Source: Haliclystus octoradiatus
Taxonomy: Eukaryota; Cnidaria; Staurozoa; Stauromedusae; Haliclystidae
Assembly (NCBI GenBank): GCA_916610825.1
Contig: OU744446.1
Location: 27,852,445-27,916,444, forward strand
Length of the DNA: 64,000 nt
Direction: 5' to 3'
The stretch's first letter is position 1; each line of letters opens with the position of its first letter. Below the pieces are notes generated by a model, which saw nothing but the letters and a program-made list of their open reading frames with translations, searched no databases and had not been told where the DNA came from. Shown in pieces: positions 38,801 through 50,800 of the stretch. Position numbers and translations under genes: made by a program.

Positions 38801-41800
38801 TGCTCAATGGCGCTTTACAATGTATAAAGTTATGAAAATTATAATAACTGGGTGAAAGTTATTTTTTTCATTTTTCTTTCTTCATTTTTTTTACATTTGA
38901 AAACACTGTTTGACTAACGCCATAATACTCACGTTACACGTGTTTGTGCGTGAATGCAATCATACTCTACTATAAACATTGCTTGAATCTAATATAGCTA
39001 TGATCGTAATAATTCTTATGTGGAAATAATGAGATTCCATCTTTGCACGTTTCATGCATTGTACTGCCTGACGATCACCTAGACGTACAAGATAAGCATG
39101 AAATATCTGAATTCTGACAATTAGTATTGACTACTATATGAATTTCTTGGGGAAGCTTTGCTCTTAGTCCCCTCCCGTTTAATGGTAGCCGCCCTTCATG
39201 ACATTTATCTATCACAGTGTCAGAATCACAGAGGAATGTGCGGTGCATGACACGTACTGAATTCTAATGCTTTGATCCATTAATTTTTACTCATGATTAA
39301 TAATAAATATTTGTCAGTCAAATCATACCTTCTGGAATTTTTATGAGTCATCCTTTTATAAAATATATTGCGCCATAGATTGATCGATTTTAATCTTTTG
39401 GGTGGCCACATCGATAATTTCTAAATCAAGGAAATATAAAAAGGAAATGGACTTACTGTAATAGCTAACTGTGATAAGTCGTTGATGTTATAGTATAGCA
39501 ATTTATTAGACTTTCATCATCGTTTATTCAGAAATAGCTTATGTCTGTTTTACAAACACATTATTTCACAGCTCTGAATTTATTTTAATTCGTCACACCA
39601 TTGAAAGCCAGTTTAGGTTCCCGGAGCTGACTGCGAATCATAACCGCGATGAAACCTTCTATATAGGCTTATACCTGCCGGATACTATGATAAGTTATCA
39701 TGACGAAGGATGTAACCGTGACATCAATTACTCCCTTCAATAGACGTTAATTTACCTGCTCGTAGAGAGAAAATATGCGTAACGTAGAGTTGACACGTTT
39801 GAATAAAATGACAACGTGTCATCATAAATAGACACAATTAAATATAGTAGATAAAGCCGATAAATGTACATTAATTGTTTCACTTCACTATTGCATCAGC
39901 GACTGTTAGTGCATACACGTCATTGCCGACAAGACAGGATACACCTGTGTGAAATTATTGGAATGAGATTGTGATATCTACATTATCGTTATTTATTTAG
40001 ATTTCAAACGGTGTATACATAGGGGGCCCCCTATGTAGTTAATGTGTATCGTACAGAATTTGTTCTTCCTATATCTTTTAACCACATCTTTTTTTAGTTA
40101 TAAAATACTGCAACATAGTGCTATCCTTCCAGATAAAGGTCAGTGGCAAACAGTGAATTGAGATATTTTTGCAGCAGCATTTGGAGAAATTGACGTATGG
40201 CCTTCATTTATAAAGTTAGGAGATAAGGTCAAACTTCGACTCCGGCAGGAGTACCCATATTTCAACAGAAGCCGGACCAGAGTGAGCGTTTTGCCAGTCA
40301 GGAGCAGGAAGGAGTCTAGAATGCAATTCTGATAGTTTGCACTACGAAGTTGAAAATTGTCCTCATATTTCTATTTAGAGGTTGGATTCAAGGATCGGCT
40401 ACGTATTTTAGATTATGTTAATTTATGTTGTACCTTAATTTTGGACTGATAGAATAATCCATTATCCAATGATTTTCGGACTTGTACAGGAATTGTATTT
40501 GAAATATTTTGGAGCCGATGCCGGAGTTGGATCGAGTCTACTTTTTTTTTTGCATTTTTTCAGAGCCAGACTTTGAGTCCGACGCATCTATAACGACTTT
40601 TTCGGATTTGGAATAAAAAAATTCGGACTCCGTATACCCATAGTAGCTTTTTTACAAGACCTATCTCTTACTGCTGTTAAATATGCGACGCATGCGCACA
40701 CAGATGGGTACAAAATATTCTCCTCAGTACACTGAATGAGGTCTATATCATGGTATTGACAGACGCACAGTATGGCGCTTTTCCCTCTGATAAACCATCA
40801 GTCTATGCTATACGACGATTCATGAAATCTATAGAACTCAAAAACAAATCATAATCATGAGAACATTTATTTTTAATAGGCATAATAAGGGTAACATCAT
40901 TTCTTCATTTCGAATGTTTCTTACACCCTGGGATGGATAGATAGATTGGACTAAAATGCGTATAGCTAGAGATCACTAAACGAATGTATAGTAGGCAAAA
41001 AGTGAAGTTTGAATTGATTGAGTGTTATTACATTTTTAAAAGTGGTTTCATATTATTATTTCCCATCAATCTATTCTTGTAGGTTTGGAATTTGTATTTA
41101 ATCACAATAAAAGATGTTTTTAAAGTTTGTGATTGTTTTTAACACTGTGACTAACAATGCTGAAACGATACATAAAAGATAGATTACAAGGTAGAGAGAT
41201 AGCCCTCAGGGAAATAATTGTGTTACCAACAGCAACGGAAATCACATAGAGAGGACAATCCGATCGGGGATTAATCCTTTGATTACATCATCAAAAGTCA
41301 ACAGTATGGTATGGTGGCCCATTGTTCTCATAGCATATTTCAACAAAAAACGATATAAACAGAATTAAAATACAAAAAATTGTGGAATAAAAATGAAAAT
41401 ACAATGAAATAATGAAAAAAATAAATAAATAATAAAAAAATAAAAAAAATACGTAAAAAATAAAAAAATATAAAATTAAATTAAATTAAATTAAATTAAA
41501 TTAAATTAAAAAAAACAAAAAAATAAAAAAAAAAAAAATAAAAAAAAAAATAAAAAAAAAAAATAAATAAAATAAAAAAATAAAAAAAAAAAATAAAAAA
41601 AATAAAAATAAAATAAAATAAAAAAAAAAAAAAAAAATGAAATAAATAAATAAAATTAAATTAAAAAAAAATAAAAATGAAAAAAAATAAATTAATTAAA
41701 AAAATAAATAAATAAAAAAAAATAAATAAAAAAATAAATAAAAAAAAATAAATAAAAAAAAATAAATAAATAAATAGAAATAAATAAATAAAAAAATAAA

Positions 41801-44800
41801 TAAATAAATAAAAAAAAAATAAAAAATAAAAAAAAATAAAAAACAAAAAAAAATAAAAAAAATAAAATAAAAAAACAGACATTGAAAACCGAAACACAAC
41901 TTCTGTTTTCATTTCAAAATCAAAATCGGTTTTACCACTTCACAGCCCATTGTTCTCATAAGACTTCTGTTTTCATTTCAAAATCAAAATCGGTTTTACC
42001 ACTTCACAGCCCATTGCTCTCATAGCCTGCGGTCACGCAAGCTGCGGATTGTGTGGCTGCGTCCGTCGAGCTTCGTCTATTACCCTCCGTGACAATTTGT
42101 GACAAAATTAAGGATATGCTTCGATCACTTGACAAATACATACGTCTTTCAAGGACAGAATATATTGCCAGCTGTGGGTCAAGTGTGCCAAAGACAAACC
42201 CAGTCGTAGTCAGTAGAATAGTTTAATAATTTATACTCAATCGCTTTGAATGAATGGTTCACAATACTTTAAAGAATAATATCTACAGCAGTGCTCCCGA
42301 TGTAAAATAGTGTCAAGGCAATGTGCATATAGAAGACGTAGTATAGGCATTATGTCACAATTTATATTATTTAAAAACATGCTGATAAACTATAATAACT
42401 ATTTAGTATGCCTCGGCTATATGACCGATTGACCACACATCCACGCGTAAGGCCGTCTTGCGTGACTACGTCTACGACGTATACCGCTGCTCTTGAGCGG
42501 CGTGCATATTATGCCGCACGCTATGAGAACGATGGGCTGCTAGCAACATTCGAAAATGAAAATGAAAATGAAATGTTACTTAGCAGCCCATCGTTCTCAT
42601 AGCCCGCGGTACGTTTGGTCAGCGCAAATAGCTGCTCACGGTACAGTTGCTCACGGTTTCAATTAATTGTCATGGCGCGTAACTTGAGATTTTCTTTGTT
42701 ATGGTAATTAGGGGGTCGCCTAGACCATACCATTCAAACACGCAAAAGGCGTCGCTGTGAAATATTCGTCGGGCTCGCCCAAGTAACGGTAACTGTAACT
42801 AGCTACTTTTCAAAAGTAACTTTAACATCCCTGATTACAGACACTAAGAAACAATTATAAAATATCACGATTTAACAATAATACTACACAGCACCCTGAT
42901 CTTGAAATCTCATTTATCCGACTCATTAATTAAATACCATAGTGATAGACACTGTAATAGTAATATCAGTAATAATGTTAATAGAATAAAAATAGTAATA
43001 CCAATTAATTATAGTGCAGCGATAATACAGTAGCTACAAAGTAATAATACTAATAATGATAATAGTACACTAAATACAGTAATGGGGTTATAGTAATAAC
43101 GATAGCCCAATGGAAATATATATTAGTATACACTAAATTAGATGAAAACTATAAGATTAAAACATGCTATTTTTATGAAAGTGTATTTTTTGGTATTCTT
43201 CAAACGTATAAATGAAAATAAATATGAATCATAGCAGTAATAAAACAATTTAATAGGTGTCTATAAGTTTTTATTTAAGGTAAGTAGCAAATGTAATCAC
43301 AGTACTTCACAGACTTTGGTCAATTGTCACTGTCATAATCTTTCTTTGTCTAGCCAATTTAATCCCTGCATAGCAACGTTGCATGAAACCGTGAGCAACT
43401 GTACCGTGAGCAGCTATTTGCGCTGACCAAACGTACCGCGGGCTATGAGAACGATGGGCTGCTAAGTAACATTTCATTTTCATTTTCATTTTCGAATGTT
43501 GCTAGCAGCCCATCGTTCTCATAGCGTGCGGCATAATATGCACGCCGCTCAAGAGCAGCGGTATACTTCGTAAACGTAGTCACGCAAGACGGCCTTACGC
43601 GAGGATGTGTGGTCAATCGGTCATATAGCCGAGGCATACTAAATAGTTATTATAGTTTATCAGTATGTTTTTAAATAATATAAATTGTGACATAATGCCT
43701 ATATTACGTCTTCTATATGCACATTGCCTTGACACTAATTTACATCGGGAGCACTGCTGTAGATATTGTTTTGAATTGTAAATAATAAAATACTTCGAAA
43801 AAGAACTATAAAAAGAATGACATTATAAACTTATATTTAGACTTATTTAACCACGTGAATAGATTACGTCATGATAATATGATACAGCAAAATTCAAGAT
43901 GACCGTAGCAAAATGAAAACAATAATAAATGATTTGTAAGTCATATAATTGTAAAAATATATGCATTGAAAGCACAAATTTCCCATAGCGTAACAATTGT
44001 ATTATTATAAAATGTAAAGTAAGCAAATAGTTTAGTCTCAAAATTGTTATAAAAGCTGCATGTAATATTGTAATCTTTAGATATAGTGAAATGTAGTCGT
44101 CGATGCCGTTACAAATATAGCAAAGAAACAGTAACAATCGATATCAATCTCAATCAACTACCGTTGGAGAAAAGCTCACCGATGTAAGACTTTAATTCAT
44201 TGTTGTATGTAATACCTTGTTAGTTATATGTGCAGCTTATAGTATTAATTCCTTGTATTTTTCATTGTTTAGTGAATTCTAATAAAATAGTAATCCAGTC
44301 GACATTCAACGGCGGTTTCAATTTATAGTCATCCTCGCGTTCGCTACAAAAATTCAATCGTTCGACTGACGAAGCAGAGTCGCGATGATGAGTTCCACAG
44401 AGAATAGTACAGATGAACAAACAGCAACAGGATCAACGTTAACAACGATGAATGGTAAAGCGTTGACAATAAAACAGATGGTTCAACAACGAACACTTGC
44501 AAAATCACGAGTAACAAGAATGGCGAACAAGGCAATCAAGTTGATCAGCAAAGGATCAACCGATATAGAAGAGATGATGAACAGCCTGACGCTATTAGAC
44601 CAACATTATGAAAGAGCCGAAGAATGCCACGAAATGTACATGATGACAGCAGAATTAGATGATGATAATTGGCTAGACGAACTGTTCGATAACGTTTGTG
44701 ATGTTCGTTTCGAAGTACGAGCGCACGTGCAGACAGTCAAAGAAAACAAGACCGCTCGCCACGAAACTACAAAAACAAAAGAATTGATAGACACAAACAT

Positions 44801-47800
44801 CGAACAAGAAAACAATGGAATGACAGCCGAACAATCAACCGATCAGACGGAAGAAGATGAAGATGTAGCCAATCCCACTGAAGCGGACAATCAAAGAACA
44901 GATGACGTCATTCAAACGCAAGACGAACAAGATGATGTCATTGAAAGACCAACGAACAAAGTAGAGTCGGCTACTACGAACAATTTAGAGTCGGCTAAAT
45001 CAACGAAGCAAGAGAAAAGTGTAACAGCACCAATTCGTTACAAATTAACACTGCCACATTTTTCTGGTGTTCTAAAGGATTACAGACAATTTAAAACTGC
45101 ATTCAAGGCATTGGTAGACCCAGATGCTACAGATAAAAACACAAAACTGCACATCCTGAGAGGCAGACTGGCAAAGATTCCACATCAGCTGATTTGCAAT
45201 ATAGAGAATTATGACATGGCCTGGAAAAAGCTCGATACCACCTACGGAAGAAATGACCAATTGACAGATGTATGTTTCAAGCAGATAGACGAACTGAAGC
45301 CGATACGAAAGGGAGACGCCTATAGCTTCCTGAAATTTGCAACCACAGTACAAGACATCATCACACAGTTAAAGAATGCTGGTTGTACAGCAGATTTAGA
45401 ATCAACAGGTCTGCTGAAAAGCATAGTCAGAAAGCTGACAGATGAAGACCGCGAGAGATGGGGTAGAGACGTCAGAGAAGGTCGAGCGCTACAAACAGTT
45501 CATGGCTTAGACGATTGGTTGGAGAAGGAATCCATTGTCAAATCACAAGCATATTCTCTAGAGCCTCAAAGACCAAAGCAATCAGCAGCAACAAACGTCA
45601 CTCAATCAAACGAGAAACCTCAAAAAAAGAAAGTATGTATGGTATGTAAAGAGGAGCATGTAATTACTGACTGTCCACAATTCTTAGAAGCAAATGTAGA
45701 TGACAGATGGCAGATGGTCAAAGAAGGTAGAGCATGTTTCAGTTGCTTAAAGTATGGACACTCAGCCAGAGATTGTAGAGGCAAAAGAACATGTGGTAAA
45801 GAGCAATGCAGCAAGACTCACCATGAAGCCCTACACAAGGAATCAGCAGCTGCACATGCCACAACAAACACCCAGAATAAGAATACATTACCGGTATTGC
45901 AAGTGAAAGTCAATGGCAACAATGGTATCACAAGAAAGGCAAATCTTCTGATCGATAGTGGTTCGCAGATTTCATTGGTTAGGAAAGGTTTTGCTGAGTC
46001 CCTTGGCCTGGAAGGAAAAGAAACTTTCATAAACTTGTCAGTGGTTAGTGGTGATCAGAAAAGGCAGATGTCAAGAAAAATTGATTTTATCATCGAAGCA
46101 ATCAATGGGGATGGCAAAAAACATAAAGTGACAGCTGTTGAACTCGACAAAATCTGTGCAGATGTTGGGCACATGCAAAAAGATAACATAAAGAACTACC
46201 AGCACCTGGAAGACGTTGTCCTGTCATACTCACCTGGCCCTATTGATGTACTACTTGGCGTGGATCAAGCACACCTACTGGTCGGTGAAATGAGAAGAGG
46301 TCAACCAGGGATGCCAGTTGCAATGATGACCCCATTGGGATGGGTACTGCTAGGAAGTGCCAACAAGAAGACAGATGATGATGACATCCAATGTTCCACT
46401 GCATCAACTAACACGGTTTCATTGGCTGAAGAAAGCATCAACATAAAGGCATTTTGGGAGACGGAGAGCTTTGGAGTGAAGTCCACACCGTGCAACTGCG
46501 ACCCTTCATTGATTGGTTCTCCAGATGACAAGCACGCTGCAGTTCTACTGAAGGAAAGTTGTAAAAAGCTTGATGATAGGTATCAAATTGGGTTACCATG
46601 GAAACAGCCTCCAACTACTTTGCCTAACAACTACGACTTGGCATATAGAAGATTGATCTCAACTGAAAAGAAACTGATGAAAGACAACAAACTAGCAAAC
46701 AACTATGACGCACAAATAATGAAGAACGAAGAACTTGGATTCTCAAGAAAATTGACGCAAAAGGAAATTGATTCACACAACGGGCCGATTAACTACATCC
46801 CACACCATGGTGTCCTTCGTCACGACAAGCCATCAACACCACTGAGAATTGTTTTTGACTCATCGGCAACATACCAAGAAACAAGCCTCAATGATGCCTT
46901 ATACAAAGGACCAGATTTACTCAATTCATTATTTGGCATCATCTTGAGATTTAGAGAAAACAAATGGGCATTGTGCAATGATATATCGAAAATGTTCAAT
47001 CAAATAAAGTTACCTGAAAAAGATCAACACATGCATCGATACCTTTGGAGGAACTTGGACACCACAAAGCCACCTGATGTCTACATGATGTTGAGAGTGC
47101 CATTTGGAGACAAGCCAGCACCAGCCATGGCCCAAACTGTACTTTGGAAAACAGCAGAAGACAGCAAAGGAGAATTTCCAAAGGCAGCTGAAACCATCCA
47201 AAGGAATACATACGTAGACGACATATGCGACTCAGTTCAAGCTACAGAAGATGTACCACAACTGGCCAGTGACATTGAAGAAGTGTTACAAAGAGGAGGA
47301 TTTCCACTAAAGGAATGGGTCACAAACTGCCCTGAATTGAAGAGTGAACAAAGTGAAGGACAGGAAGAAAAAGAAATTGACCAACAACAAGAAAAGATCC
47401 TTGGAACAATTTGGAATTCAAGAGATGACACCATGACATTCAGAATTAAACAATCGAAGAAGGAAGGCAACTGGACCAAGAGGGAGATTCTGAGCCAAAT
47501 AGCAAAGATCTTTGATCCTATTGGTATTGCAGCAGCTATGTTGGTGAGAGGCAAAATGTTGATGCAAGTACTTTGGAGCACAGGCTACAAATGGGATGAT
47601 GTTGTCTCAGAAGAACACCAGAAGATCTGGGAACAACTGCTGCTGGACATAGAGAAATTAGAAAATGTCAAAATACCAAGATGCTTAACACCAGAAGAAT
47701 CAAATTCAGCAATCATGGAATTACATGTATTTTGTGATGCAAGCCAAGAAGCGTTCTCTACCTGTGCCTACCTTAGAAGTGAAGACAGAACAACAAAGAA

Positions 47801-50800
47801 GATAGATGTCAGATTCATTGCAGCAAAGACAAGAGTTGCACCACTTAAACAATTAACAATACCAAGACTTGAATTGCAAGCAGCTGTTCTGGGGACAAGA
47901 TTGGCCAAAACCATCAGAAAAGAAACAAGACTAGATATTTTACAAACAACCTACTGGAGTGACAGCAGTATAGTCCTTTCATGGATAAAGAGTCAATCAA
48001 GACAATACAAACCATTCGTGGCAGTAAGAGTGGGAGAAATACAAAGTGATTCAATACCATCAGATTGGAGACATTGCCCTTCAGAAGAAAACAGTGCAGA
48101 TGATGGCTCAAGAGGCATAACAACAAATGAATTGGAAGGGAGATGGCTGAAAGGACCAGATTTCCTAACGAAACCTAAAGATCAATGGCCTGATGATATG
48201 CAGCCCACAAGACTTGAAGACCAAGATCAAGACATCGAGAAAAGAAAAAAGGTCATCACATGTACAGTAATTATACAAGAAGAAAGCATTATAGATGTCA
48301 ACAAGTTCAGTAACTGGAAAAGACTGAAAAGGGTAACAGCATATGTACAGAGGTTTTGCAAAAGTTTAAAGAACAAGAATGCTTCAAAAGGACCTCTGAG
48401 CTCAGATGAATTGGCAAATGCAGAAGACTACCTACTGAAGACTGTTCAAGCAGAGATGTTTCAACAACTAGAGAATGGCAACTACGAGCAACTGACACCA
48501 TTTGTTGACGAAAAAGGGTTAATCAGAGTTGGAGGACGATTGGAAAATGCAAATTGCTTACCGTATGATCAGAAGCATCCAATTCTCTTGCCTCGTCGTA
48601 ACTGGATTAGCAGATTAATCATGAAAGACCATCACAACAAGACCAACCACTGTGGAGTTGAACGAACACTGGCTGATTCCAGGCTGTACTTTTGGATTGT
48701 CAATGGTAGAACACTTTCGAAGTCCATCGTCAACCAATGCATAACATGTAGACGTCTGAGAGAACAAGTGCAACTGCAGAAGATGGCTGATTTACCAGAA
48801 TTCAGAATTATGCCATTTACGCCGCCATTTTACAATGTTGCTGTTGATTATTTTGGACCGATCATTGTCAAAATGGGAATTCGTACAAGAAGACAGAAGA
48901 GGTATGGGGCGATTTTCACATGTCTCAGCACAAGGGCTATACACATCGAAGCATCTTCAGACATGTCAACACAGGCGTTCCTCCAAGTACTTCGTCGATT
49001 CTATTCCAGAAGAGGACAGCCATCACTGATAGTATCCGACAATGGTAGCAATTTTGTTGGCGCAGAAAAGGAATTGAAAACGATGATTGAGGGATGGAAC
49101 AAAAAGGAGCTGATGGATTTTGCGGCAGAAAATAAAATGGTATGGAGATTCAACACCCCAGAGGCACCCCATCACGGAGGAGTGGTCGAATCAATGGTAA
49201 AGTCGGTAAAAAAGTCCATGAAGTCGAGTATTGGCAACAAAGTGCTAACGCATGAAGAGTTATGCACATACCTTTGTGAAATAGAGAATTTAGTTAATTC
49301 AAGACCATTATCACCAATGTCATCTGATCCCAACGATGGGACGTATTTGACACCAAATCATATATTACTAGGAAGAGCAAGTGCAGCAGTGCCACAAGGA
49401 CCATTCGATGACTCGCCTTCACCATCAAAGAGATACGAATTTGTTCAAAGCACGATCAATCTGTTTTGGAAAAGGTGGATAGTAGATTATGTACCAACTA
49501 TCATTGGTCGAAAGAAATGGATTAAAGAATCTAGGTCGATGAAAGTTGGAGATGTTGTGTTACTTATGGAGAGAAATATACCAAGAGGCAAATGGAGTAT
49601 GGGTAAAGTTACAGAGACGTTTCCAGGAAAAGATGGACTTGTAAGAAGCGCAATTGTCAAAACGCAGAATGGCGAATACAAACGTCCCGTTACAAAGTTA
49701 TGTCTTTTGCTGCCAAAGGAACAATATTGATGAAATGATGAAAACAACGGTTTCCATGGCGGGGTGTGTTTTGAATTGTAAATAATAAAATACTTCGAAA
49801 AAGAACTATAAAAAGAATGACATTATAAACTTATATTTAGACTTATTTAACCACGTGAATAGATTACGTCATGATAATATGATACAGCAAAATTCAAGAT
49901 GACCGTAGCAAAATGAAAACAATAATAAATGATTTGTAAGTCATATAATTGTAAAAATATATGCATTGAAAGCACAAATTTCCCATAGCGTAACAATTGT
50001 ATTATTATAAAATGTAAAGTAAGCAAATAGTTTAGTCTCAAAATTGTTATAAAAGCTGCATGTAATATTGTAATCTTTAGATATAGTGAAATGTAGTCGT
50101 CGATGCCGTTACAAATATAGCAAAGAAACAGTAACAATCGATATCAATCTCAATCAACTACCGTTGGAGAAAAGCTCACCGATGTAAGACTTTAATTCAT
50201 TGTTGTATGTAATACCTTGTTAGTTATATGTGCAGCTTATAGTATTAATTCCTTGTATTTTTCATTGTTTAGTGAATTCTAATAAAATAGTAATCCAGTC
50301 GACATTCAACGGCGGTTTCAATTTATAGTCATCCTCGCGTTCGCTACAGATATTATTCTTTAAAGTATTGTGAACCATTCATTCAAAGCGATTGAGTATA
50401 AATTATTAAACTATTCTACTGACTACGACTGGGTTTGTCTTTGGCACACTTGACCCACAGCTGGCAATATATTCTGTCCTTGAAAGACGTATGTATTTGT
50501 CAAGTGATCGAAGCATATCCTTAATATTGTCACAAATTGTCACGGAGGGTAATAGACGAAGCTCGACGGACGCAGCCACACAGTTTGCAGCTTGCGTGAC
50601 CGCAGGCTATGAGAACGATGGGCTGCTAGCAACATTCGAAAATGAAAATGAAAATGAAATGTTACTTAGCAGCCCATCGTTCTCATAGCCCGCCGTACGT
50701 TTGGTCAGCGCAAATAGCTGCTCACGGTACAGTTGCTCACGGTTTCATGCAACGTTGCTATGCAGGGATTAATCTCGCTAGACAAAAAGACAGATGACAG

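Larger units (their letters stand above)
43767..50348 (+). mobile_element. BEL/Pao LTR retrotransposon, full length, 6,582 bp
   Basis: The two 582-bp LTRs (43767-44348 and 49767-50348) start TGTTTTGAA and end GCTACA, giving TG…CA termini. They lie exactly 6,000 bases apart and appear identical in every line. The 5-bp duplication GATAT (43762-43766 and 50349-50353) is typical of BEL/Pao. The empty site is visible in the sister repeat at 52235-52255 (TGTAGATATTATTC). One intact Gag-Pol frame fills the interior. Identical LTRs mean a recent insertion. No standard TGG primer-binding site was seen just after the 5' LTR. Confidence 0.95.

Noticed and set aside
41661..41912. Phe/Tyr/Leu-rich open frames, also at 52611-52875
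   Set aside because: They are low-complexity A/T tracts read as protein; no gene.
44349..44384. Primer-binding site after the 5' LTR
   Set aside because: No TGG-type tRNA complement is visible directly after the LTR, so no site is called.
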